Shown here: positions 32,477 through 48,781 of the stretch, piece by piece
How positions within the stretch are numbered: the stretch's first letter is position 1
Layout: each line of letters begins with the position of its first letter
NCBI RefSeq assembly: GCF_033115175.1
Contig: NC_084836.1
Coordinates: 67,875,297 to 67,939,296, forward strand
Length of the DNA: 64,000 nucleotides
Source: Lepus europaeus
Lineage: Eukaryota; Chordata; Mammalia; Lagomorpha; Leporidae
Direction: 5' to 3'
The notes under the pieces: model-generated
Database searches by the model: none
Told to the model about the DNA's origin: nothing
Seen by the model: the letters and a program-made list of their open reading frames with translations, nothing else
Position numbers and translations under genes: made by a program

Positions 32477-33660
32477 CCGTGCCTGCTAGAGACTCCTGCT
32501 GCTGCTTTGATGGGGGGAGGCCAAGAGGAGGCTGCACTAGAGATCTGTAGCCACAAAGATGGGGCATGGTGGAGAACAGATACTTCCAGACCTAACCAGA
32601 GTACCCTCCCCCTACCTGGTGCTCAGCACCCCCCCCCCCGCTAGCTCTGCAGGGGGACCCCAGGAGATCCCCTGGGGAAAGCAGCTAGCAGGCAGTTAGG
32701 CCAGCTGCTCGCGCGCACACCCCCCCCCCCCCCCCCGACTCAACATTCTGTTCCACGCTCTGGGCCTGAGGGCGGCTTTGGGCTTGGAGCTTAGAGACAC
32801 AGCTTAGCCGTTTCCCGCTGCTCAGGCTGGCGTGGCTGGCCGTGCCGTTATGACAAGCCGGCAGGTTCCCGACATGTTACTGATGAGATTAGAAGCTCCC
32901 GCAGGTATGTGTTTTGGCGCCTTGAGCCTGTAGCAACAGCTCCGATGACTCACTTCTGCCTTAGTGGAATAACTGAGAGAGCTCCCTGGAGCTGCTGGGG
33001 TGGGGGTGGGGGCCCCCGCAGAGAGCCTTGGCAGCGGAGGGGGGACACGGGGTCCTTACAGCTGCCCAGCCCCCACAGAGGCCTGCCCAGGCCAGGGAGC
33101 AAAGAATGATCAAGGCACAGGGTTAGGAGGAGCCAGCAAAGTGGTGCACAGCGGGGACCGAAAGTCTCCAGCGGTCTTTGTTCCGGAGCTAGGGGCTCTG
33201 GGGAAGCTTCCAGGCTGCAGGCTTGCAGGCCAGTGCGCCCAGGTGGCTCCGGGTGAGGCCTCCCCAAGAGCGAAAGGCACAGAAAGGAAGAGAACTCCAT
33301 TTCTGTCTCTGGTGCTGACAAGCCACCTCTTGCACAGAGAAGGTAGCAAGCAGGTGGGGGTTCGCCGTGTCCCCCACGCAGGGGCAGCTGCCCCTAAGCT
33401 GGCAGGGGCAGCCTGCGCCGTGCTGGGGTGCTGCACACTCTCCCGGGTCTTGGAAAGCCCCCTGGGGCCCCGGCCACGGCCAAGTGCTCCCTTCCTTTCT
33501 GGCCTCTGTCTGGGACTGCTCACAGCCCAGCCCCCACGGTGGAGCGGCGGCCAGGAGATCAGCGCTGCAAGGCAGGGTTACTTCTCTCCGAGCAGCGCCT
33601 GCCAGGGGAGTCTGCACCCCGCACCCCATGAGCAGGTGTGACGGGTGAGCTCACAGCTGC
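32477..33660. other. KRT5 upstream region with C-homopolymer near 32720
   Basis: A C-run of about 18 begins near 32720. The stretch 32800-33000 holds the AP-1 site and p53-family-like cores described separately. No gene was seen. Confidence 0.4.
32946..32952 (+). promoter_or_regulatory. AP-1 consensus upstream of KRT5
   Basis: A perfect TGACTCA lies about 0.8 kb upstream of the KRT5 TATA box, in unique sequence that also holds ACATGTT (about 32872) and TTTGGCGCC (about 32913). Roughly eight TGASTCA matches are expected by chance in a 64-kb window, so only the location makes it notable. Confidence 0.25.
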
Positions 33661-33665
33661 CCCCC

Positions 33666-33675
33666 AGGCATGCCC
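33666..33675 (+). promoter_or_regulatory. p53/p63-family half-site in KRT5 proximal promoter
   Basis: AGGCATGCCC fits the RRRCWWGYYY half-site at every position, about 57 bp upstream of the TATA-like box. KRT5 is a well-known deltaNp63 target, which makes the match plausible. One half-site alone is weak evidence, and binding is inferred. Confidence 0.4.
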
Positions 33676-33732
33676 AGCCCACTGCATCGCTCACACCTGG
33701 AAAGCTCCCCGCCCAGCCCAGTTTAGAGGGGG

Positions 33733-33739
33733 ATAAAAG
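33733..33739 (+). promoter_or_regulatory. KRT5: KRT5 TATA-like box
   Basis: ATAAAAG within GGGGATAAAAGGGGG lies 125-131 bp upstream of the KRT5 ATG. This gives an expected start site near 33762 and a 5' UTR of about 100 nt. Confidence 0.8.
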
Positions 33740-33863
33740 GGGGAGCTGCACCTCCTGGGGTAGCAGAGCCGCCCACCGCATCCCTCCGAGCTCCGTTCTG
33801 TTCTCTCGGGCACCTCCGGACCCGCTAGCGCCTGGCCCTCGTGCCCGCCCGAACCCAGCCGTC

Positions 33864-38990
<5,127 letters not shown>

Positions 38991-39324
38991 AGGGAGCTGC
39001 AATCGCAGCCTCCCAGGGCAGCCCCTAGGCCCTGGAGGCCGCCTCTTCCAGGCAGTTCCCATCCGCCAGGTTTCCTGTTTCTCTGGAGAGTAAGCTACAC
39101 TCAGCCTACTGCAGAACGGCGGTCCGGGCAGGTGCCAGCTCCCAGTCCTCTGCTCCCCTGTGTGTCTGTCCTATATTCTGCTTCACTTGGGCAGGCAGCT
39201 TCCTACAGCCTGGCCATCAATGCCCCAAGCACCCAAAGTGTCCCCGTTTCTAAGCCATCACATGCAAACCCCCAGCCCCGTGCCCCAGTGCTGTCCTGGC
39301 TCGGATTACCACCAGAATGTGTTC

Positions 39325-39330
39325 AATAAA
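39325..39330 (+). terminator. KRT5: KRT5 polyadenylation signal
   Basis: AATAAA in TGTTCAATAAAATGC lies 335 bp after the stop codon. It is the first canonical signal and gives a 3' UTR of about 350-360 nt. Confidence 0.87.
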
Positions 39331-39349
39331 ATGCTTTTCTAATATAAGC

Positions 39350-40664
39350 TGCTGTTCAGAATCGATTCTTGCAGATCTGCAACCAGCCTAGAAAACCCAG
39401 GGCTGGTGGGCGGGGTGGGGGTGGGTGGGGTTGGGTCCTTGGGTGAGGTGCAGCGGGTATGAGAGGACCTGAGAGGGAGAGGGGCAGTCCTGGGCAGTGC
39501 AGAGACCCCATGGTTGGTGATGCCTCTGCCATGGGAGCGTCCATTGTATCACACTGTGCTCAGACGTCATGGCGACTGATGAGTGGGAATGCATTCAAGG
39601 CGGGCAAATTTGCAGGTAGAGCATAAACCGACCTGACAGTAACATCTGCAAATCCCAAAAGGTGTAGAAGAGACCGGCCTCGTAATTGTGGGTGCTGATG
39701 GGGCACGGTGAGCAGTGTCAGGGATGGAGTAGACCTCGGTTTACCAAAGCAGCCCAGAATTTAACCAAGGTGATGGCGGGGCTGCCCATAGGGTGCAGGA
39801 GCTCCTCTGTGAGTGTGGGTGTGGCTCTGACTGGGAGTGAACGGAGGAGGACGTGTCCATGTAAACCCCGCATCTGGGCTCCTGGGCAGAGGCAGGGGCA
39901 TCTCAGGTGCACCAGCAGGGCCACCAGGGTCCTTCGTGGCATCCAGGAAAGCTGTGTTGTGCCCTCTGCAGGTGACAGATAAGCGGGGCAGTTACCTGAG
40001 GAGCTGTGACCATGGCATTGAGCTGGGGGCCACCCGCTGGGAGGCACCAGTCACTCTTTGCAAGGCCCAATGGAGGGGACCGTGGGCGTGCTCGCCCCCT
40101 CTCTGCACGCTCACGGTTCCTGGGCAGAGGGTTTCATTCCTGAAGATCTTGCTGTAATTCATATGGGGACAAAATAGCTGTTTTAACTGCTGGGAAAGGT
40201 CTCAGGGGCCCTTTCGGCTAAGCGCCTTGTAAATGCTAAAGACTTAACTTCAATGTGCTACCCACTGCATCAGAGAGTCCAGGCTTACTATGGGATATTT
40301 TAGGGGATTTAGTGAGAATGGGGGCATTCGGGCAGATCAATGGTTTTGCTAGTCAAGGGGAGGTGTACCAACTTCCTCCAGATACGGGAGCACCTGAATT
40401 GGATCCAGGTATCCATGAACTCAGCATGGGTGAAGGCTATGGATTCAGTGCAGTTCTAATCACAGCCGGCAGGTGTGCTGTGAGAACTGATCAAAATATT
40501 CTAAAATTGCTGTCATCTGAATGCGTCTCTTCCAGTACTCAGAGGCTGCCCATTCATGTCAGGCTGCCGTGAGGAGACGGGGCGTTTAAGAGGCTCCTGG
40601 GCTCAGGGGCTGCTCACTCACGACTGGAGGTCAAGTCCGTTTGAATAAGGCTTCGTGAGAGGAT
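39350..40664. other. Intergenic downstream of KRT5, no gene seen
   Basis: Unique sequence with no recognised exon. A plus-strand open frame at 40255-40572 has no known domain and no supporting signals. Confidence 0.3.
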
Positions 40665-40665
40665 G

Positions 40666-40862
40666 GTGGGGCTGACGCTGTGGCATGCCAAGTAACCTGT
40701 GGCACCGGCATCCCTTCTGGGCGCTGGTTCGAGTCCCGGCTGCTCCACTTCCCATCCAGCTCTCTGCTGTGGCCTGGGAAAGCAGCAGAAGATGGTCCAA
40801 GTCCTTGGGCCCCTGTGACCACATGGGAGACCTAGAAAAAGCTCCTGGTTCCTGGCTTCATA
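40666..40862 (+). mobile_element. CSINE, 3'-truncated
   Basis: GGGGCTGACGCTGTGGCATG start and GGTTCGAGTCCCGGCTGCTC B-box; it stops after GCTCCTGGTTCCTGGCTTC without the pyrimidine tract or tail. Confidence 0.9.
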
Positions 40863-41179
40863 TTCCATGATTATGGTGTGTTACATTAGAAACCAATAAC
40901 AAAAAAATCTCAAAAAAATCCCCAAATATTTATCAACTCACCCAAATGCTACTAGGTGGTGCCCTGTGGGTTCACTGAGGGAGAAGGTTTAGGGGAGGTT
41001 TTAAGTTCGGCCAGTCCAAGGTGTGGCCCTTACAGGAGCTGTCCTGAGCAGCAGCCTAGCCACCGGTGCCCTGGTCTGTGGTTCAAATTCATGAGGCCGG
41101 ATCTACGTGCAAGGTTGCCAGATTTAGTAAATAACACAGGAGGAGAAATGCACACTGACTTTCTTCCTTCCTTTCTTTT

Positions 41180-41231
41180 TTTAAAAAAGATTTGTTTATT
41201 TATTTGAAAGCAGAGTTACAGAAAGGCAGAG

Positions 41232-41288
<57 letters not shown>

Positions 41289-41474
41289 CGAGCGAGAGAG
41301 AGAGAGAGAGAGAGGTCTTCCATCCGCTGGTTCACTCCCCCAATGGCTGCAATGGCCGGAGCTGCACCTATCTGAAGCCAGGAACCAGGAGCTTCTTCCG
41401 GGTCTCCCACGCAGGTGCAGGGGCCCAAGGCCTTGGGCCACCTTCCGCTGCTTTCCCAGGCCATAGCAGAGAGG
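41180..41474 (-). mobile_element. CSINE, minus strand, with expanded GT/GA tract
   Basis: Reverse copy from TTTAAAAAAGATTTG to CAGGCCATAGCAGAGAGG. Its purine tract has grown into (GT)n(GA)n at 41232-41313. The copy lacks its 5' end. Confidence 0.92.
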
Positions 41475-41862
41475 TCAGAGGGTAAACCATGGCTCCTACA
41501 ACTGTAGAGAAAGATGGGTGATTACGTAGAATCCTCTACCAGGGCGGCAACACGCGAGCAGAAATCCCTGCAGCACACAAACTTGGGGAGGCAGAAAGCT
41601 GTCATGGGGAAGTTGCTGGAGGCTCAGCTGGGATTGGCTTGATAATTGGAAGCTCCGGTTTTAAGGGCGCGCCTGTACTTTCTTGAGTTTTACCTCTAGG
41701 GGCTGTACTTGGTCCGCTGACTGTTGGCGAAAAACTGTATGCTTCCAGCAGAGGGAGTGAAGAAGACACTGGAATAAATTGTTTCACTACAGCCTAAGCT
41801 GCCCAGGGTTTGTCAAAGTCTGATCTACCTGGGGTAAAGAAAATAAGCAAGAATAAAAACCA

Positions 41863-42146
41863 AGGGAGGGGGCCCATTATGGCAGAGCAGGTAAAGCCTC
41901 TACCTGCGACCTTAACATCCCATATGGGCACCAGTTCGAGACCTGACTGCTGCACTTCCAATCCAGCTCTCTGCTATGGCCTAAGAAAGCAGCAGAAGAC
42001 GGCCCAAGTGCTTGGGCCTCTGCTACCCTTGTGAGAGACCTGGAAAAAGCTTCTAGCTTTGGCCTTGCCCAACGCTGGCCATTGCGGTCATCTGGGGAGT
42101 GAACAAGCAGATGGAAGGCCTCTCTCTCTCTGTCTCTCCTCTGCCC
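41863..42146 (+). mobile_element. CSINE, diverged
   Basis: CCCATTATGGCAGAGCAGGT start, CATATGGGCACCAGTTCGAG and CTCTCTCTCTGTCTCTCC; no clear A-rich tail remains. Confidence 0.85.
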
Positions 42147-42499
42147 CTCACTGTTCTCTCTCCCCAGATCCCCGGCATAATGCCTGAGAATTCCCCATGA
42201 AGAAGCACCAGGGACCGCAGCACAGCTTGGGGAAGCTCGGGGGATGAAATGAAAATGAAAATCCATACACGCATACACACACACACTGCATACACATCTT
42301 GTATTCCAACGTGGGAAAATCCGAGAGACAGAACACCATTCTCGAGAGAAGCCGGGAGCAGAATACTGTTGAGGTGTCGAGGGGAAGGATGGGAGTGACA
42401 GGCGGCTTCTTCCCAGGAAGCACACCAGCAAGAAGCCCGCAGAAGGCAACTTCAGAGAGGACAGAATAAGCGAAACCCCGGCAGCCCAGGACTCTGTAT

Positions 42500-42740
42500 T
42501 TTGCTTACTTAGCATTGCTACAGTGAAGAAAAAACACAGGCTTTTCGGATAAACAAAAACTGATGCGGTTTCTCGCCGATAGAACTACATTGTACATATA
42601 GGGCTGGTTTAGTGCTGAGAAATCTATTAACATAATCCATCACATTCATAAACTAAAAAGAAAACAAATCATGGGATTACATCTATGGGTTCAGAAAAAA
42701 AAAAATAACAAATTCCAGCACCATTCAGGATACAGCAGTA
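42500..42740 (+). mobile_element. Old L1 ORF2 fragment 1
   Basis: ACATAATCCATCACATTCAT and CAAATTCCAGCACCATTCAG follow L1 ORF2 reverse-transcriptase text. This is the first of three colinear pieces. Confidence 0.75.
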
Positions 42741-42744
42741 TCTC

Positions 42745-42822
42745 AGCATCTCTCTCTAGCTCTCCCTCTCTCTGTGGGACTCTGCCTTTCAAATAAATAA
42801 ATGCATCTTTCAAAAACACTTT
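42745..42822 (+). mobile_element. CSINE 3' tail fragment
   Basis: TCTCTCTCTAGCTCTCCCTC and ACTCTGCCTTTCAAATAAAT: only the last part of a C repeat is left. Confidence 0.8.
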
Positions 42823-43163
42823 CAGTACAGTAGGTTAATCCTCTGCCTGCAGTGCTGGCATCCCATATGGCACCGGGTCTAGTCCTGGCTGCTCCTCTTC
42901 CAATCCAGCTCTTTGCTATGGCCTGGGAAAGCAGTAGAAGATGGCCCAAGGCCTTGGGCCCCTGAACCTGCATGGGAGACCCGGAAGAAGCTCCTGGCTC
43001 CTGGAACCTGACTCCTGGCTTCAGATCAGCACAGCTCCAGTCATTGTGGCCAATTGGGGAGTGAACCAACAGATAAAAGACCCCTCTCTCTCTCTCTGCC
43101 TCTCCTCCTCTCTCTGTGTAACTCTGACTTTCAAATGAATAAATAAATCTTTAAAAAAATACT
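42823..43163 (+). mobile_element. CSINE, nearly full length
   Basis: It starts within CAGTAGGTTAATCCTCTGCC and ends AATGAATAAATAAATC. A second 'cctgactcctggctt' phrase at about 43007-43020 looks like a small internal duplication. Confidence 0.9.
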
Positions 43164-43165
43164 AT

Positions 43166-43750
43166 TTATGTTAGCACTCACCAAAATCAAATATTCTGTA
43201 GAAATCCAAAAACTAGGTAGAGCTCTATGTGAGGAGCACTACAAATCTCTAAAGCAAGAAACCAAAGAATGACTCATAAGTGGAGAAGCGCTCATGTTCA
43301 TGGGGAGAAAGACTCGATATTGTCAGGATTTCAGTTTTTCTAAGCATCTATAAATTCAGTGCACTCACCATAAAACTATCAGCAAGTTACTTTGACAAAA
43401 AGACGTTCAAGTTTCAATAAAAAAGAAGACCTAGACAAGTACAACACAATACAGAATGAGAAGAACCAAGTTGGAGGAGGGACAATGGCTGACTTCAGAA
43501 CTCACTATGAAGCTACAACGATCAGAGCAGTGTGGAACTGGTGAAAGAATAGACAGACAGGTCAGGGGAATATTCTAGAAACCCCAGGCTCAAGCCCCAC
43601 AAAAATGAGTCTAGGGTCCTTGACAAAGGCACAAAGACAATACCATATACAAAGAAAGATTTTTCAACCCAAGGTGCTGGAACAACTGGACATCCAGATG
43701 CAAAAAAAAAAAAAAAAAAAAAACAAAACCTAATCTAGACATGCAAAAAA
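43166..43750 (+). mobile_element. Old L1 ORF2 fragment 2
   Basis: GCGCTCATGTTCATGGGGAG, CAGTGTGGAACTGGTGAAAG and GGTGCTGGAACAACTGGACA match successive L1 ORF2 C-terminal coding phrases. The reading frame is broken many times. It ends in an A-run. Confidence 0.88.
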
Positions 43751-44083
43751 TTTCAGGGGCGGGGGGCATTGTGGAGTAGCAGATTAAACTGCTACATGGG
43801 ACACATGTATCCCATATTGGAGTACTTGGTTTCCAATCCAGCTCCCTGCTAATGTGCCTGGGAAGGCAGCAGATGATGGCCCAAGGACTTGGGTACCTAC
43901 CATCCACATGAGACAAGCCTGAATTCCAGGCTCCTGGCTTCAGCCTGGTCTAGGCTTGGCTGTTGTAGCATTTGGGAGGTGAACCAACAAACAAAAGACC
44001 TCTCTCTTTCTCTATCTCTCCCTCTCTCTCTCTGAGTCCCTCTACCTTTTAAATAAATAAATCTTTAAAAAATTAACTCAGGG
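43751..44083 (+). mobile_element. C repeat, older subfamily
   Basis: GGGGGGCATTGTGGAGTAGC start, GGAGTACTTGGTTTCCAATC middle and TTTTAAATAAATAAATCTTT tail. Confidence 0.88.
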
Positions 44084-44340
44084 AGCTGACGCTGTGGTGT
44101 AGTGGGCTAAGCCTCCGCCTGTGGCACCAGCATCCCATATGGATTCAAGCCAGTTTGAGTCCCAGCAGCTCCACTTCCAATCCAGCTCTCTGCCATGGCC
44201 TGGGGAAGCAGTGGAAGATGGCCCATGTCCTTAGGCCCCTGTACCCATGTGGGAGACCCAGAAGAAGCTCCTGGCTCCTGGCTTCAGATAAGCTCAGCTC
44301 CGGCCGTTGCAGCCATTTGGGAAGTGAACCAGTGGATGGA

Positions 44341-44377
<37 letters not shown>

Positions 44378-44440
44378 TCTTTCCCTCTCTCTGTCTGTAA
44401 CTCTACCTTTCAAATAAATAAGTAAAATCTTAAAAACAAA
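44084..44440 (+). mobile_element. CSINE, full length
   Basis: GGAGCTGACGCTGTGGTGTA start, a long CT tract at about 44346-44374 and an AAATAAATAAGTAAAATCTT tail. It follows the previous copy directly. Confidence 0.94.
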
Positions 44441-45725
44441 TTACTCGGAATTGCTCATAGCCCTAAATGTAAACATAAAACTGTGAAATTTCTAAAAGAT
44501 GACATAATACTTGGTTGATGATCTTGGTTATAGTTATGACTTCCTAGATAGAAGACTGCAGGTGTGATCAAAGAAAGAAACAATGGATAAGCTGAACACT
44601 ATTAACACGAACACTCCCGCTCTGTGAAAGACTGTGATGGGAATGAGAAGTCAAACTTCCTACTGGGAGAGAATACAAACAGAAGGCAAAGCTGATAATG
44701 GATATGGACTGCTACCCAAAATGAGCCAAGAACTCCTGAAACTCAACAACAAAAGGTGAACAACTGGATTACTGAATGGGCCAAAGTTCTTATCGGATGC
44801 CTCACTGAAGATCTACAGGTGGCAAAGAAGCAGACGGAAAGATGCCGCCCAGCGCATGTCATCAAAAGATGCAAATCAAAACACTGAGCCACCTCATTGC
44901 ACCTGTCTGGATGGCCAAAGTCCAGAACACTGATAACAACAGAGGCCGGCAAGTCTGTGGGGGTGACAGGAGCTCTCACTCATTGCTGGAGGGGACACGA
45001 AAGGATCCAGATACTGTTGGACACTCTCTTACAAAACTAAACAGACTCTCACCACAGGATGTAGCAATCACATTCTTTGGTATTTTCCCACACGAGTTGA
45101 AAACACATGTCTACACAGATACCTGCTCCTGGATGCTTCTAGCAGCTCTATTTCCAGCTGCCACGACTTAGAAGCCATCCAGATGTCTTTCAGGAGTTGA
45201 ACGGATAAACGGGAGCCCAGCAAGACAATGGAACATCATTCAGGGCTGCAAAGAAGTGAGCTCTCCAATCAGGAAGATGGCGGCGGCAACTTAAATGCAA
45301 ATTATTGAGCAACAGAAGCCAACGTGGAAAGGCTGCATACTGTGTGATTCCAACTACCTGATGCTCTGTAAAAGGCAAAGCTGTGAAGGTTGGTGGTCTT
45401 CAGGGGTCCCAGGGTCGGGGTGGGGTGGGGGAGGAAGTGATTGATAAGTGGAGCACAGAGAACTTTGGGGGCAGGGAAACCATTTTTCATGGTGCCATTA
45501 TGCACTTTTCAAAACACACGGAATGCACACACCAAGAGGGAATCCAGTGAAAACTATGGGCTTTGATTGCTAATAACATGTAAACGTAGCGTCGCTCATG
45601 GCTGGGGAAGTGAGGATGGTCACGCATGGTGGGGGAGGGGGCAATAGGAGGTACCTGAGAACTTTCTAGACTTTCTGCTCAATTTTGCCCTGCACCTAAA
45701 ATTGTTGTAAAATACAACAATGTCT
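44441..45725 (+). mobile_element. Old L1 (L1M type) fragment 3: end of ORF2 and 3' UTR
   Basis: ATCAAAAGATGCAAATCAAA and GAACACTGATAACAACAGAG are late ORF2 text. CATACTGTGTGATTCCAACT, TTTTCATGGTGCCATTATGC and CTCAATTTTGCCCTGCACCT follow L1M-type 3' UTR consensus. With the pieces at 42500 and 43166 it forms one element about 2.1 kb long once the SINEs are discounted. Confidence 0.88.
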
Positions 45726-45739
45726 CTTTAAAAAAAAAG

Positions 45740-46020
45740 TTGTAACTACTTTTGGAAAGAAACGTACCCTTATCCTTGATGCAACAATTTCATTTCTAAG
45801 TACTCATTTAAATAAAGTGACAATGTGTCTGGAGAAACACCCAGGGATATATTAACCCCTGGAGAGGTCCCAGAAGCTCAGCAGCAGGCCTGAGTAACTG
45901 TGGTTTCTGTACACGTTGGCACAGCACTCAGCTACAGAAAAATGAACTAAAACCACCACCTGGCCAAATCCCGAGCACAGTTTGCTGAGTGAAAAAAAGG
46001 GCGGGCACAGAAAATGACAT
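45740..46020 (+). mobile_element. Second L1-like 3' remnant
   Basis: TTAACCCCTGG, GGCACAGCACTCAGCTACAG and TTTGCTGAGTGAAAAAAAGG resemble old L1 3'-end text. Low confidence. Confidence 0.35.
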
Positions 46021-46068
46021 GCGTGTGTGAGCTCATGTGTGCACGCATGTGTGTGTGTGTGTGTGTTA
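46020..46068. repeat. (GT)n microsatellite
   Basis: GTGTGTGTGTGTGTGTG preceded by imperfect TG units. Confidence 0.85.
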
Positions 46069-46275
46069 CAGATGGTGTGATTCTTTGGTGGAACAACCAA
46101 AACAATGTCCGCTTTGGGCAGTAGATGCACAGGGCTAAAAGGAATTTTCTGGAAGAATTTTCTGGACTAGTTTGTATTGTGATAGTGTGTGGGTTATAGA
46201 GGGGCATTGACTTCTACATTTAAGATGGGTGAGTTTCATTCTAAGTGAAATATGCCTTAAGAAACAAAGCTCTTT

Positions 46276-46607
46276 TTTTTTAAAAAAAAGATTTATTTAT
46301 TTATTTGAAAGTCAGAGTTACACAGAGAGAGAAGGAGAGGCAGAGAGAGAGAGAGACAGAGATCTTCCAACCGCTGGTTCACTCCCCAACTGGCTGCAAT
46401 GGCTGGAGCTGCACCAATCCGAAGCCAGGAGCCGGGAGCCAAGAGCTTCTTTGAGGTCTCCCACGCTGATGCAAGGGCCCAAGGACTTGGGCCATCTTCC
46501 ACTGCTTTTCCAGGCCACAGCAGAGAGTTGGATCAGAAGTGGAGCAGCTGGGACTCAAACCTGCGCCCACATGGGATGCTGGCACTACAGGCACAGCACC
46601 GGCCCCC
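46276..46607 (-). mobile_element. CSINE, minus strand
   Basis: Reverse copy from AAGATTTATTTATTTATTTG to GGCACAGCACCGGCCCC. The flanks AAGCTCTTTT and AAACTCTTCTTTT suggest an imperfect TSD. Confidence 0.94.
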
Positions 46608-46998
46608 AAAACTCTTCTTTTTTTTTAGGAGGGAGACAGGGGATCTTTCACTTCTCCTCCTGCTCCTCTAGGTAGATGGGAAGGAAAGAAGGGCGGTGGG
46701 AATGGAACCCGGCTTAGCCTGTCAGTCTGGAGGCAGAGAGCAAGGAAGTTCAATTTTTGAGATCCCCTCCCACTTGCAAAGTGAATTCCACAGACTCCAG
46801 TTCTTGTTATCAAGGCTCTCTCTAAGCACAGCCTGGGGGTTCAAAGGATTAACAGAGGAAGCCGCCAGCAAATGCCGAGAAATCCCAGAGGAGACAGAGG
46901 CTTGTTTGCTTTCTAGGGGGTTTGTATGCTGAAGCAGGTGATTTAGAAAGGGGCGGCTTTGGTGAGGAATTACTGCAAAGCGCCCCCAGTTTCGGGTG

Positions 46999-47014
46999 TG
47001 ACTCATTACGTCAT
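46999..47014 (+). promoter_or_regulatory. Back-to-back AP-1 and CRE/ATF motifs
   Basis: TGACTCATTACGTCAT joins a perfect AP-1 site (46999-47005) and TTACGTCAT (47006-47014) with no gap, in unique sequence 7 kb upstream of KRT6A, an AP-1-responsive gene. The distal-enhancer role is inference. Confidence 0.35.
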
Positions 47015-47110
47015 AAGCCACCAGGTCTCATGGGCTGGAGGGCTGGGGTGGGGAGGTGGTGCTGATGGGGGCAGGCTCTCCCCCGGCTGCAGTTTTAATT
47101 TTAATTTGTC

Positions 47111-47472
47111 TAAAGATTTATTTATTCATTTGAAAGGTAGGGTTGCAGAGGGAAATGGGAGAAGGTGAGAGAGAGGGAGAGGGAGAGGGAGAGAGAGAGA
47201 GAGATTGATTCTCTACTTGCTAATTCACTCCCCAAATGGCCACAACAGCCAAGGCTGGGCTAGGTTGAAGCCAGGAGCCTGGAACTCCATCCTAGTCTCC
47301 ATATGGGTAGCAGGGGCCCAAGTACTTGGGCCAACCTTCTGCTGCTTTCCCAGGGGCATTGGGAGGGAGCTGGATCAGAAGCGGAACAGCTGGGACTCGA
47401 ACCAGCGCTCTGCTGTAGGATGCTGGCATTGTAAGTAGCAGCTCAGCCCCAGAGGCCACAACGCCAGCCCCA
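47111..47472 (-). mobile_element. CSINE, minus strand
   Basis: Reverse copy from TAAAGATTTATTTATTCATT to CACAACGCCAGCCCC, with an expanded GA tract (47167-47205). Confidence 0.93.
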
Positions 47473-47474
47473 AA

Positions 47475-48436
47475 CTGCACTTTTAAAACCCTGTGCAGTG
47501 TGGGGATTGGGGGAACCTGCACCATGATGAAGCGGACACCAGAAACGCAGACTGGAGACGGGAATCGGAAAGGAGGTGGGGACCTGGGAGGGGATGGAGA
47601 AGCTAGTCTGCTGGGGATGCTTTTTGGGGATCCCACAGACCCCTCTGGAGCACTACTGGGGCTCCATCCCACCCCTGTTCTTATGGAGGACCAAGGACAC
47701 GGGTCAAGGAGATGTGGGGCCTCACCCTCCCCACCGACCCCCAGGCCACCTGCCCTGCTGGCTTCAGGCACGCACGCCCTGGCCAAGCGCTGACCTTCAG
47801 CCCAGCCCCTTCCCTGTCCACATCTTCTCCAATGCCCTTCCTGCCACCTCCAGCATCACTTCCTGTCTCAGATCATCAAGATGTCTTGTTCACAAGATGC
47901 CCATCGCCTCTCTTCCTCCACCTGGGTCACGAGGGCCATTGGGTCCCTGGCTCTTCCAAACACGTCCCAGCACAGCTCTGACCACCGATGCCTTTAACAC
48001 CCAAGTGCACCTGCCTACCTCATGCCCAACGCGTACAGGGTGTGGCAGAGAGCACTGAGCACTTTCGCAACGTATTACTCAGGAGCTCGGTTTTATGTGA
48101 CTGTGAGCCGCTGTTCCCAGGACGAGGGAGCAGTCAGCATTATTCCTGTAACTGCACGGGCACCCAAGACACGTTCTTCAGGGCATGCCTCCTGCAGGCT
48201 AAGGTCTGCGCCCTAGTTCACCCCGGGGCCCTCTGTCGCCCACTACCTGTGAAGACTGAAGTGACAGCCCATCCAGGTAGAAGAGGAGGGTCTCGACACA
48301 TCCCCACTGAACAAGGTCACAGGAATGACGGCTTGGGGGTGGGGAGGGGGCTTGGGACCACCGTTCCGGGGTGGGCAATGCTTTGATCCAAGCTCTATGG
48401 AAAATGTTCTCTCAGTGACCTGGAGACTCCACAATG
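47475..48436. other. Intergenic, no gene seen
   Basis: Unique sequence with no exon recognised. Confidence 0.3.
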
Positions 48437-48480
48437 CACCTGAGAGAGAGAGAGAGAGAGAGAGAGAGCAAGCGAGAGCG
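48437..48480. repeat. (GA)n microsatellite
   Basis: About 13 GA units followed by GCAAGCGAGAGCG, not attached to a C repeat. Confidence 0.85.
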
Positions 48481-48709
48481 CTGTGTCCCACTGGAAAGGC
48501 GAGTTGGCAGACTTCCTGGGACTGCAGAGAAAGGTACTTGGGCTGCATCCAGGTATGCGACTCCCTCCTGGTGTTCTGGACAAAGCAGGTGCACACTGTG
48601 TGAGCAGACTGAGAAGCACCCAGGACCCAGGAGCTGGGCTGGTCACTGTCCACTGCGTGTGCACCAGCAGCCTGGTGACTGAAGAAAGCATGGGGACAGT
48701 AGAACGTTG

Positions 48710-48781
48710 GCAGAAAATGGAATCGAAAATAAGCTTATTTTGGTGCCAACTGCTTTTGAAATTCATGCATAGATTTTTTTT
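48710..48781. mobile_element. Palindromic MITE-like element, copy 3, left part
   Basis: AAAATGGAATCGAAAATAAG and AAATTCATGCATAGATTTTT match the family pattern. The element continues after the inserted C repeat. Confidence 0.5.
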
